Shown one piece after another: positions 6,734 through 15,016 of a stretch of DNA of 64,000 nt. A program made the position numbers and the translations under genes. Position 1 is the stretch's first letter; each line of letters opens with the position of its first letter. This DNA is from Pedobacter cryophilus. Lineage in GTDB: Bacteria > Bacteroidota > Bacteroidia > Sphingobacteriales > Sphingobacteriaceae. The notes under the pieces were generated by a model. That model was not told the DNA's origin. It saw only the letters and a list, made by a program, of their open reading frames with translations, and made no database searches. The stretch is taken from NCBI RefSeq assembly GCF_005116455.1, contig NZ_SWBP01000007.1, positions 1-64,000 on the forward strand. The letters are read 5' to 3'.

Positions 6734-7813
6734 TTACCATCCAATATTCTTCTCAATAAATTGAATCAGCTGATTAGCCATTGCTTGTTGATCATCACGT
6801 TTAGGATGTCCTGATGAATTTTTATATGGAAAAAACAATGGATGTATTTTTTTGTCGTTCATTCTTTTTATTCCCTCTTTAATGTAATTAGGCCATTTAG
6901 AACCTTCCTTGGTGGCATCCATATTACCCAAAGCACATATTATATTTGCTTTAGGATATTTGCTTCTGATGCTGGTAATAAAATCTTTGTAAGCATTAAC
7001 GATAAACTCTTCATTAGGTTTTTGAGTTCCAAACCTTCTTTTAAATTGCTCGTTACTAGGCGAATTCACAATCCAAGCATCGTTTTGAAACAAATTAACT
7101 ACCACAATATCTGGTGTATATTTAGAGAAATCCCATTCACTATTTTTATCCGATGGATTTATTCTATCGTAAATCTCAGGCATAATTTCTGGAAACCAGC
7201 TCACCATTACCCCAATCCCACTTCTGGCTATACAAGAATATTGCGCATTAAAATGACGGGCAGTTAAAGCTCCATAAGCGTAGTAATTATTGAAATAAAA
7301 AGGCACTCCGGTATCTTTTTCTCCATCGGGTACATCTACGCCATGCCCTGCGGTTATAGAATTGCCATAAAATTCGATTTTGCGCTTTGGCAGTTCTGAT
7401 GCTTTTAAAATTTTTGAATCCGCTGGGATTTCAAATCCATAAAACTGATTTACTGAGGTATTATTAGAGAGTTTAAAAAGCTGAAGATGATGTGATTTTT
7501 GGGTTAAACCCGATGCTAGTGTAAACGAAGTTCTAGCATTGCCAACAGGAATTTCAATCTTTGTAGTCACGCTGTCATCTACAATCACATAGTAATAAGC
7601 AGGCTCATTTGTTGATTTTAAAACCGCATTTATACCTGTCCCTTTAAAATTAATACTTACTGATGTACCAGGCCAATAAAAAGATGCTGAATCTGCATTC
7701 ATATTAACCCGACCAGAATAAATTAAAGCTTGGTGATTTGGCTTGATGAAAGTTTGAGAAAAAGAAAATTGAAATACGAATAAAGTAAAAAGGAATAGAA
7801 TTGATTTTTTCAT
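6734..7813 (-). CDS. CE2-like SGNH acetyl(xylan) esterase
   Basis: A 359-residue secreted esterase: signal peptide about residues 1-19 (ending SFSQ), an N-terminal jelly-roll domain (about 25-140) and a C-terminal SGNH hydrolase domain. The nucleophile lies in EFYGNSITAGHG (Ser near residue 152), the block III Asn in VNLFQND, and the catalytic His in SSGHPKRDDQQ near the C-terminus. This two-domain plan is that of carbohydrate esterase family 2, which removes acetyl groups from xylo- or manno-oligosaccharides. It lies divergent from a GH43 enzyme across a 328-bp region with a LacI-type operator, which fits a role in deacetylating xylan fragments. Confidence 0.82.
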   Translation of the reverse strand: MKKSILFLFTLFVFQFSFSQTFIKPNHQALIYSGRVNMNADSASFYWPGTSVSINFKGTGINAVLKSTNEPAYYYVIVDDSVTTKIEIPVGNARTSFTLASGLTQKSHHLQLFKLSNNTSVNQFYGFEIPADSKILKASELPKRKIEFYGNSITAGHGVDVPDGEKDTGVPFYFNNYYAYGALTARHFNAQYSCIARSGIGVMVSWFPEIMPEIYDRINPSDKNSEWDFSKYTPDIVVVNLFQNDAWIVNSPSNEQFKRRFGTQKPNEEFIVNAYKDFITSIRSKYPKANIICALGNMDATKEGSKWPNYIKEGIKRMNDKKIHPLFFPYKNSSGHPKRDDQQAMANQLIQFIEKNIGW

Positions 7814-8059
7814 AAAATTTATACGTGGAATTTTGTTGAAATCTTAGGCTAAATATAAAAGCAATTATTGAACTAAATAAAAATTGCTGAAGCTTTATAT
7901 TCCGAAAGTTGGAGTAGCTAATTTGTTGCTTGTTTTAAATATTTCCACATTGTAATAGATAAATCATTCTATCTTTTAAAATAGACTCTTCAAATTCATT
8001 ATTGTATTTGTGTTTATACCCATAATTTAAAATATTTAAAGATGGATTAGACACTAAGA

Positions 8060-8070
8060 CAATCGATTGC
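8060..8070. promoter_or_regulatory. LacI-type operator overlapping the GH43 promoter
   Basis: CAATCGATTGC, one base short of the full 12-bp palindrome GCAATCGATTGC found at 27879 and 47410. Its right half supplies the TTG (8067-8069) of a Bacteroidota -33 box, spaced 19 bases from the -7 box TAGCTTTG (8089-8096). Binding here would block the sigma factor. It sits 71 bp before the GH43 start codon. Confidence 0.7.
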
Positions 8071-8096
8071 ATTTTTAATAAAAAATAGTAGCTTTG
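8067..8096 (+). promoter_or_regulatory. Bacteroidota-type promoter of GH43
   Basis: TTG at 8067-8069 and TAGCTTTG at 8089-8096 match the primary sigma consensus of Bacteroidota (TTG, about 19 bases, TAnnTTTG). Transcription would begin around 8102, about 40 bp before the ATG at 8142. This supports that start over an in-frame ATG at 8094. Confidence 0.65.
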
Positions 8097-8141
8097 ATAT
8101 CAACTCTTTTTAAAGAAACAAACCAATTAAAAATATTTAAT

Positions 8142-9257
8142 ATGAAAGCTAAATATCTCCGTACACTTACTTTAATTTTATTTGTAGCCTTATTTATTTC
8201 TTGTAACCAAAACAAAACCGCTGTAAATACTGGTACAGATAGCACAAACCTTACCTCTTCTTCAAACGATCCTTTTAAAAATGCCATTTCGCAGCCTTTA
8301 GTGTCTCATATTTTTACTGCTGATCCATCTGCTCATGTTTTCAATGGCAGAATTTATATCTATAATTCTCATGATTATGAAGCTGGAACTCCAGAAAATG
8401 ACAATGGAGATCATTTTGCAATGAAAGATTATCATATTCTATCTATGGATAGCATTGGCGGAAAAGTAACAGATCATGGCGTAGCACTTTCAACAGAAAA
8501 TATTCCTTGGGCTGGCCGTCAGTTATGGGCTCCAGATGCGGCTTATAAAAATGGTAAATACTTTTTATACTTCCCTTTAAAAGATAAAAATGATATCTTC
8601 AAAATTGGAGTAGCCATCAGCGATAAACCAGAAGGACCATTTAAAGCAGAGCCAGAACCTATAAATGGAAGTTTTAGTATCGATCCAGCCGTATTTACAG
8701 ACAATAATGGAAAAACATATATGTATTTTGGAGGAATTTGGGGCGGACAATTACAGAGATGGAAAAATGGCAAATATGTTAATGAGTCAAAAACTGATTT
8801 AGAAAAAGATGAGCAGCCAGCTGTAGCGCCTCAAGTTGCAGAAATGGACAAAAGTATGCTTCAGTTTGCCGAAAAACCTAAAGATTTGATCATCCTAGAT
8901 GAAAATGGCAAACCTTTTTTAGGTGGAAACCATGAAAAAAGGTTTTTTGAAGCCGCTTGGATGCACAAATACAACGGGAAATATTATTTCTCTTACTCTA
9001 CCGGAGATACACATCAAATAGTTTATGCTATTGGAAATAATCCTTACGGACCATTTACCTACCAAGGTGTGGTTTTAAAACCAGTAATAGGTTGGACAAA
9101 CCACCATTCTATTGTTGAGATTAAAGGGAAATGGTTTATATTTTATCATGATACGCAAGTATCAAAAGGTAAAACACATTTAAGAAATGTAAAAGTAACG
9201 GAGCTAAAATATGATGATAATGGCAAAATCATCCCTATTGATGCCTACAGTAAATAA
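8142..9257 (+). CDS. GH43 beta-xylosidase/arabinofuranosidase-type lipoprotein
   Basis: A 371-residue lipoprotein: signal sequence with lipobox ending LFISC (Cys near residue 21), then a Ser/Thr/Asn-rich linker and a five-bladed GH43 propeller. The three catalytic acids are visible: Asp in FTADPSAHVF (near 60), the pKa-modulating Asp in SFSIDPAVF (near 181), and the acid Glu in FFEAAWMHKYNGKYY (near 270). It probably releases xylose or arabinose from xylo-oligosaccharides. Subfamily assignment would need a search. It is monocistronic, preceded by an operator-overlapped promoter and followed by a bidirectional terminator at 9265-9298. Signal-peptide position and promoter spacing both favour the ATG at 8142. 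Confidence 0.88.
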   Translation: MKAKYLRTLTLILFVALFISCNQNKTAVNTGTDSTNLTSSSNDPFKNAISQPLVSHIFTADPSAHVFNGRIYIYNSHDYEAGTPENDNGDHFAMKDYHILSMDSIGGKVTDHGVALSTENIPWAGRQLWAPDAAYKNGKYFLYFPLKDKNDIFKIGVAISDKPEGPFKAEPEPINGSFSIDPAVFTDNNGKTYMYFGGIWGGQLQRWKNGKYVNESKTDLEKDEQPAVAPQVAEMDKSMLQFAEKPKDLIILDENGKPFLGGNHEKRFFEAAWMHKYNGKYYFSYSTGDTHQIVYAIGNNPYGPFTYQGVVLKPVIGWTNHHSIVEIKGKWFIFYHDTQVSKGKTHLRNVKVTELKYDDNGKIIPIDAYSK

Positions 9258-9264
9258 TTAAAAA

Positions 9265-9298
9265 AATAAGAGAAGCCAAATGGCTTCTCTTATTTTTT
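9265..9298. terminator. Bidirectional terminator between GH43 and GH67
   Basis: AATAAGAGAAGCC pairs with GGCTTCTCTTATT around an AAAT loop. A-rich sequence precedes it and a T-run follows. It serves the plus-strand GH43 and probably the convergent GH67 gene. Confidence 0.8.
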
Positions 9299-9415
9299 AT
9301 CTCTTAATTTGATGCGCTAACAATTAGTTTTGTTTGAAAATATTAACCGAAATAGACTCCAAAATTTCTTCACAATTCCCAGTCTTTGTTCCTGAAAAAA
9401 AGTTAAATTTTCCTT

Positions 9416-11572
9416 CTAATTCTTAATCCCTGGCACAAAATAAAATCTTTGTTGTTCGTAAAACTCTAAACTATGTGCTGGTTTCTCATATCCGGCAGGC
9501 AACGGAAGCTTAGAAAAAGATTGGAAATATAGCAAACAAGCATCTCTCCACCATTTAGCCTCTTGGTGTTGCACTGCCAAAAGCTGGCTAACCTCTTTAA
9601 ATCTATCTTCATCAATTTCACCATCTAATTTTTGCCATTTGTTTTGCATTTCTTCTACAGATTTTACGCCTTCATAGTAATGCTCAACCATAGCATTCCA
9701 CAAGGTTTTGTTTGGCGCAATTTCTTCATTCCATTGTACACGGTGAAACCATAATAAATATTTTAAAGGCGTGGTTTCCTTTTTCTCATAAAGCTTTGCA
9801 ATTTCTGGATGATACTGAGCCAAAGCATTGCTTCCTGTTGAGGTTCTATTAAAACCTACTCCTATATTATCTGCTTTATGGTAATAAACAGAAGTCCAAT
9901 CTGGTCTGCCTGCATCTTTTACCCAAGGACCAGGGCCATAATGATGATTTCTTGCCATGATATGATGTAATCCTAATGGCGTCATATAATCTACAACCGC
10001 TTCTCTAGATGATATCATCATATTTTTGATTTCATTTACAGCAACGTTGTCATTTGTAAAAGTAAGCTTAATCCAATCTGAGGCAATTTCTTCGGCAGAT
10101 AAATCTGGATTCCAAGCTAATCTTCCAAAACTATACCAGTTGGCTTGCGCAAATGGATGACCTGTCCAATTTGCTTCAGAACCAATGTTGGCTACTCCAG
10201 CAATTCCGGTTAATTGATGATTATCAATTTCACCAGTAATCACTTTACTTACCGTACTTCCCTTCCCTTTAGAGTAAGTATCTTCCTCTAAAACTTCCTT
10301 AAATAAAGCTCCTAAATAAACTAAATGAGTAGAAAAACCTAAATATTCTTGTGTGATTTGAAACTCCATCATTAAAGGTGTTTTGGGCATTGCACCAAAC
10401 AATGGATGAAAAGGTTCTCTGGGTTGAAAATCAATAGCTCCGTTTTTTACTTGTACCAAAACGTTATCCATAAACTGCCCATCTAAAGATTTAAACTCGT
10501 TATAAGCTTGTTTCGCTCTATCATCTGGCACTTTATCATCATAAACAAAAGCTCTCCACATTACAATTCCATTATAAGGTTTTAAAGCCGTGGCTAACAT
10601 GTTTGCTCCGTCGGCATGGTTTCTACCATAATTTTGGGGACCCGGTTGCCCTTCTGAATTTGCTTTCACTAAAAAACCACCAAAATCTGGAATGTATTGA
10701 TAAACCTCTTTCACTTTGTCTTTCCACCATTGTTGCACTTCTGGATTTAATGGATCAGCAGTTTTAAGCCCTCCTATTTCTATGGGTGCGCTAAATCTTG
10801 CTGATAAATAAACTTTAATTCCATAAGGTCTAAAAACGTGAGCAATAGCTGCAGTCTTAATTAAATATTCTTTGGTTAACGATAATGAATTAGAATTTAC
10901 ATTATTTAAAACCGAACCATTGATTCCTATAGAAGCATTTGCTCTGGCATAATCGGTATATTTTGTAGGCGTATAACCTGGTAATTTATGCCAATCCCAA
11001 ATAGAGGTGCCTGCATAACCACGTTCTACCGTTCCGTCTAAATTATCCCAATGGTTTAAAATTCGGTTTTTAATTTTTGGTTTTTCAACAATGTTTAGTT
11101 TGCTAACATCTTGTTGAGATTGAAGGAGTTTTAAGAAATGGAAAGTTCCATAAAGTAAGCCTACATCATTTGCGGCAGCAATGATGGTTTTAGTCATTTG
11201 ATTTTGAATCACTACTTTTATAATAAAGCCTTCGCCTAAATCTTTAAAATAACCTGCTTTAATCAATTGTTTAATCTCCTTATTAGAAGAATCTCCTATC
11301 AGCAAGGTATTATTGCTTGTAGAAGAAAAAATAGCATCTTGACCAAATAAACCTACTATTCCTTTTTTTAACTCGGCGTAAGCCACTTTTTGAGTTGGAG
11401 AATTGGCTACAAATGAAACAGCAGCAATTTGCTTTTTATAGGCCATTAAAACCTGCTGATTTTGAATTTGATCATAGCGCAACCATAAACGAGAACCATC
11501 TTCGGCGAAAGCCATAAAAATAGTACCCAATAAAAGTATCAGCGTAAGCAAATTTATTTTATGAATTTTCAT
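9416..11572 (-). CDS. aguA: GH67 alpha-glucuronidase
   Basis: A 718-residue secreted enzyme with a signal peptide (residues 1-23, ending AFA) and the full three-part GH67 plan: N-terminal beta-sandwich, (beta/alpha)8 barrel and C-terminal helical domain. Family landmarks include RILNHWDNLDGTVERGYAG, GGFLVKANSEGQPGPQNYGR (Glu near residue 305), the DFQPREPFHPLFG block and PLMMEFQITQEYLG, which supply the catalytic acids. GH67 enzymes remove (4-O-methyl)glucuronic acid from the non-reducing end of xylo-oligosaccharides, after xylanase action. An operator palindrome lies 39 bp upstream of the start, and the LacI regulator gene follows upstream on the same strand. Confidence 0.95.
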   Translation of the reverse strand: MKIHKINLLTLILLLGTIFMAFAEDGSRLWLRYDQIQNQQVLMAYKKQIAAVSFVANSPTQKVAYAELKKGIVGLFGQDAIFSSTSNNTLLIGDSSNKEIKQLIKAGYFKDLGEGFIIKVVIQNQMTKTIIAAANDVGLLYGTFHFLKLLQSQQDVSKLNIVEKPKIKNRILNHWDNLDGTVERGYAGTSIWDWHKLPGYTPTKYTDYARANASIGINGSVLNNVNSNSLSLTKEYLIKTAAIAHVFRPYGIKVYLSARFSAPIEIGGLKTADPLNPEVQQWWKDKVKEVYQYIPDFGGFLVKANSEGQPGPQNYGRNHADGANMLATALKPYNGIVMWRAFVYDDKVPDDRAKQAYNEFKSLDGQFMDNVLVQVKNGAIDFQPREPFHPLFGAMPKTPLMMEFQITQEYLGFSTHLVYLGALFKEVLEEDTYSKGKGSTVSKVITGEIDNHQLTGIAGVANIGSEANWTGHPFAQANWYSFGRLAWNPDLSAEEIASDWIKLTFTNDNVAVNEIKNMMISSREAVVDYMTPLGLHHIMARNHHYGPGPWVKDAGRPDWTSVYYHKADNIGVGFNRTSTGSNALAQYHPEIAKLYEKKETTPLKYLLWFHRVQWNEEIAPNKTLWNAMVEHYYEGVKSVEEMQNKWQKLDGEIDEDRFKEVSQLLAVQHQEAKWWRDACLLYFQSFSKLPLPAGYEKPAHSLEFYEQQRFYFVPGIKN

Positions 11573-11610
11573 TTGAGAAAAGGTTTATAAATGGTTTACA
11601 ATTGATTAAA

Positions 11611-11620
11611 CAATCGATTG
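11611..11620. promoter_or_regulatory. LacI-type operator upstream of GH67
   Basis: CAATCGATTG, the 10-bp core of the recurring palindrome, 39 bp before the aguA start codon and inside the 111-bp gap between aguA and the LacI gene. At this distance it would overlap the promoter or early leader. Confidence 0.65.
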
Positions 11621-11683
11621 TAATTTAATAAATTTTAAATAAGTAGAGAAATGAAATTTTGATTTTTTTGAATTGGTAGGTGC

Positions 11684-12709
11684 TTAGTTTCTTAAAGAAG
11701 ATTCTCTAATTAATAATTCAGAACGAAGAATAATAGAATGTGCTGGTTTAATATCCGTTCCGTTTAAATGATTAATCAAAACTCTAGCTGCAACCTCACC
11801 CATTTCTGAGCCTTTGTAATCAATGGTGCTTAAATTAGGTTCAATCACTTTTGTAATGGTATCGTTGTTAAAACCTACAAAGGCAATGTCTTTAGGTATT
11901 TTAATACCTGCTTTTTGCAAACTTTGCATACAGCTTACAGCGCATTGGTCATTTGCTGAAAAAACGCCATCAGGTAATTTAGGAAGTGCTAACATATAAT
12001 TGGCAACATCTTCCCCAGAGCCTGTACTTAAATCGGTTACTAATAAATTTGCCTCGTCAAAAATAATATGATGGTCTATCAAAGCTTGTTTAAACCCTTT
12101 AAATCTATCTGTATATACATTAGTGGTTTGGTTGCCCGAAATATGAAACAAGTTTTTAGATCCTTGTTTAATTAAGTGCGAAGTGGCATCATAAGCTGCC
12201 TTAAAATTATCTATTCTAATGGTTGGCCATTCTGTATGGTCAAAAACTCTATCAAAAAATATAACTGGAACTCCTTTTTTTATTAAAGCTTCAAAATGAT
12301 CAATATTATTGGTGTTATAAGTTGTTGAAACCAGCAATCCATCAACCCTATTATTAAACATGGTTTCTGTATTAATTATCTCTTTTTCCATAGTCTCTAA
12401 AGACTGACTAATAATTAAGTTATAACCACCCTCGTTCACCACTTTTTCTATTCCTGCAATTACATCTGCCATGAAATTGCTGTTTAACCTAGGTACAATA
12501 ACTCCTATTGTATTTGATTTTTTACTTCGGAGATTACTAGCTAAAGAATTCAATCTGTAGCCCATTTGTTTAGCTACCGATTGAACTTTTTTTTGAGTTT
12601 CTTTTTTTACAGTAACATCATTATTTAAGCCTCTACTTACTGTTGAAGCAGAAATATTTAATTTTTTGGCAATATCATAAATAGTAACTTCTTTTTCCTT
12701 TTTGTTCAC
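11684..12709 (-). CDS. LacI-family transcriptional regulator
   Basis: A 341-residue repressor. The helix-turn-helix is VTIYDIAKKLNISASTVSRG (residues 8-27), followed by the hinge region LNSLASNLRSKKSNTIGVIV (about 52-71) and a periplasmic-binding-protein-like effector domain (about 65-335), with the usual late GFNNDTITKVIEPNLSTIDY segment. LacI proteins bind short palindromes with a central CpG through the hinge helix. The palindrome GCAATCGATTGC, which has such a centre, lies before aguA (39 bp from its start) and at five other places in the xylan locus, so this protein is the obvious candidate for binding it. The effector is probably an aldouronic acid, xylose or xylo-oligosaccharide (inference). 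A different 14-bp palindrome lies just before its own start. Confidence 0.93.
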   Translation of the reverse strand: MNKKEKEVTIYDIAKKLNISASTVSRGLNNDVTVKKETQKKVQSVAKQMGYRLNSLASNLRSKKSNTIGVIVPRLNSNFMADVIAGIEKVVNEGGYNLIISQSLETMEKEIINTETMFNNRVDGLLVSTTYNTNNIDHFEALIKKGVPVIFFDRVFDHTEWPTIRIDNFKAAYDATSHLIKQGSKNLFHISGNQTTNVYTDRFKGFKQALIDHHIIFDEANLLVTDLSTGSGEDVANYMLALPKLPDGVFSANDQCAVSCMQSLQKAGIKIPKDIAFVGFNNDTITKVIEPNLSTIDYKGSEMGEVAARVLINHLNGTDIKPAHSIILRSELLIRESSLRN

Positions 12710-13050
12710 AATAAAACTAAATATTTAAGGCCTTAAAGGTAGCAGAATTATGGTTAAATGCACTTAATTTATAATAGTCTAATCAGCAACAGTAGAGGAT
12801 ATCATGCTGCGAAAAAGGTTTGTGATAGATACTGTTAATAACAAAATTAAAACCAGCTATCAAGTTGAACATTCTAGGCATTGCTCATTTGGCAACTTTT
12901 AAGTAATTAAAAGTAGACTTAAAAATCTCTATCCTTTTTCAATTATTTTAAAAATTAAAAAAGCGATAAGTATAGCTACTTACCGCTCTCATTTTAAACA
13001 ATTTATGAATCTAATTTATGAAAAGACAAATTTTGTAAAAAACACATGCT
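12710..13050. other. Gap between LacI gene and SusD: palindrome and terminator
   Basis: No gene. It holds the 14-bp perfect palindrome TTTAAGGCCTTAAA (12724-12737), 14 bp before the lacI-type start codon and possibly a site for autoregulation, and the terminator of the SusC/D operon at 12957-12987. Confidence 0.5.
12957..12987 (-). terminator. Terminator of the LacI-linked SusC/SusD operon
   Basis: On the minus strand, AGCGGTAAGTA pairs with TACTTATCGCT around a 4-nt loop (one G-T pair), then a T-run (12961-12957). It lies 64 bp beyond the SusD stop codon. Confidence 0.75.
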
Positions 13051-15006
13051 TTAGTTATATCCATTATTTTGTGGATAAGGTGTACCTGTTTTCACCGCAT
13101 CAATTTGAACTTGTGGAATTGGCCTACGCATGTGATAAGGTTGAACGTTTGCTGCTCCAGCAGTATTAAACATTTTAACTCTACGAACCAATTGACGAGT
13201 TCTAACTAAATCATACCAACGACGAGGATCTCCATAGGTTTCTCTACTGTACTCTTCTAAAATTAAATCCATACCGCACCTAACATTAATATCAGTTGTG
13301 TTATTAGGTACACTTAACTGAGATATTTGTGCAGGAGTTAATCTCATCGCTAATGCATTAGCTGCATTTGCAGCAGTCATATTAGCAGAAGTAACACTAA
13401 ATTGACCTTTTGGAATATACAAACCATCGGCAGGAGTTCTATAAGCGGCTCTTTCTCTTATAATATTTAAAGAAGTAGCTGCTTCTGCAAAAGAACCTAA
13501 CATGTAATTAGCTTCAGCATTTATAAGATATACTTCTGAAAAACGCATTAAAACCACTGGTCTACTAGAGAAATCATTCATTCCTGTTCTTAAAATATCA
13601 TCAAACTTTTTTAAAGTTGGGTGAACAACATTACTATATTGTCTGGGCGAAATGATTATTCCTTTAAAAGCATCTCTACGAGCCATTGTAACTTCAACAC
13701 CCGGCATCAAAATAGCCGTATCGCCATTAATTGGGTATTGATAAGATGTAATAGATGCTATGGTTGTAGGAATCAAAGCTCCTTTAGAAGTACCTGTACT
13801 TGTTAAACCAGCAGGAACATTTGCTTTATTACAAATCCAAAATGTTTGAAAAGTGGCATCCCAACGCGTATCATTATTTTGATTAACAAAAGCAACGTTT
13901 GTAGCATAATTACCATTTGGAGCTAAACGATTGTATGGTCTACCACCGTAAACGTCTCTTACCATAGGTTGTTTAGAAGTATTGATTCTTTGAGGAACAG
14001 CATCAATACCGGTTGCGTTATCCACACCAACAGCAGTAACATAATTCCAGCGAAAAAGCACTGGGAATAAATTTATACCAAAGCCACCAGAAGGATTTTG
14101 TCCGTAACCAGAGAAGGTTGGATCAGTAAAGCCAAAATCGATAGCGAACATAGTTTCTCTACCATAATCTCCAGAAGGTTTTACTACATCATTATAATTT
14201 TGAAGTATATCTAAGTTGTAAGATGCTTTATCTCTAATAATTTCTGTTGTTAAATCTGCCGCTTTTCTAAAATCGGTTGATTCTGCAACTTCAGATAAGT
14301 AACCTCTTGTTAAATAAACCTTAGCCAAATATGCTTTGGCGGTTGCAGCTGTTGCTGTTTTTCCTACCGGCGATAACTTATTAGAACTGTTAATTACCAA
14401 AGGCAAGTCAGCAGTTGCATCTGTAAAATCAAGAATAATTTGCTTGTAAATATCCACTAAAGGAGAAGGTGAATCGGCTGAAGATGCTTCTGTATTAAAA
14501 GTGGTTCTTAATGGAATACCACTTTTCTCAGTTGCGGTTGTACCTCCATAAGATTGAACCAAATAAAAATAAATCCAAGCTCTCAAAAATTTTGCCTGTG
14601 CAATGTATTCTTTCTTAGTGGCAGCATCCAATTCTGCAGTTTCAGCAAATTGTAAAACACCATTTAAGGTATTAATATCAGTAAATAATCCACCGAAACC
14701 GGCAGTACCAATAGAAGAATTGATTCCATTGTAATTATTTAAAGTTACACCCTGTGAGCTTGAACTTCCACCTGGCATCCATTCATCGGTGCCAGCATAA
14801 AAATAAATTTGCCCTTCGTTTGTGTAAAGATCTCTTAAATCTCTATATACACCTGTTAAGCCTGCTTTAACGCCTCCCGCAGAGGTGAAATAGCTTGGGT
14901 ATAGTTCTGATCTAGGTTCTTCCTGAAGAAGTTTTTTACAACTTGTAGTGGAAGTTAATATTGCAACAACTGCAATAACTAAACTAGTTTTATATGTCAT
15001 TTTCAT
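13051..15006 (-). CDS. SusD/RagB-family outer-membrane glycan-binding lipoprotein
   Basis: A 651-residue surface lipoprotein with a signal peptide and lipobox (STTSC, Cys about 23), then a SusD/RagB fold. N-terminal TPR-like helices carry the LYTNEGQIYFYAGTDEW and KAKYLRAWIYFYLVQSYGG-like landmarks, and the C-terminal half carries VYLINAEANYMLGSFAEAA and RRWYDLVRTRQL. SusD proteins close over their SusC partner and capture oligosaccharides. It follows its SusC partner after 10 bp and ends the operon. No SGBP/SusE-like gene accompanies this pair. The neighbouring LacI and GH67 genes suggest the ligand is a (methyl)glucurono-xylo-oligosaccharide (inference). Confidence 0.94.
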   Translation of the reverse strand: MKMTYKTSLVIAVVAILTSTTSCKKLLQEEPRSELYPSYFTSAGGVKAGLTGVYRDLRDLYTNEGQIYFYAGTDEWMPGGSSSSQGVTLNNYNGINSSIGTAGFGGLFTDINTLNGVLQFAETAELDAATKKEYIAQAKFLRAWIYFYLVQSYGGTTATEKSGIPLRTTFNTEASSADSPSPLVDIYKQIILDFTDATADLPLVINSSNKLSPVGKTATAATAKAYLAKVYLTRGYLSEVAESTDFRKAADLTTEIIRDKASYNLDILQNYNDVVKPSGDYGRETMFAIDFGFTDPTFSGYGQNPSGGFGINLFPVLFRWNYVTAVGVDNATGIDAVPQRINTSKQPMVRDVYGGRPYNRLAPNGNYATNVAFVNQNNDTRWDATFQTFWICNKANVPAGLTSTGTSKGALIPTTIASITSYQYPINGDTAILMPGVEVTMARRDAFKGIIISPRQYSNVVHPTLKKFDDILRTGMNDFSSRPVVLMRFSEVYLINAEANYMLGSFAEAATSLNIIRERAAYRTPADGLYIPKGQFSVTSANMTAANAANALAMRLTPAQISQLSVPNNTTDINVRCGMDLILEEYSRETYGDPRRWYDLVRTRQLVRRVKMFNTAGAANVQPYHMRRPIPQVQIDAVKTGTPYPQNNGYN

Positions 15007-15016
15007 GTTCTTATTC

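Larger units (their letters stand above)
7814..8141. other. Divergent control region between CE2 esterase and GH43
   Basis: No gene. It holds the operator-like palindrome at 8060-8070 and a promoter for the plus-strand GH43 (TTG 8067-8069, 19-base gap, TAGCTTTG 8089-8096). I see no equally clear promoter for the esterase on the minus strand. Confidence 0.6.
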
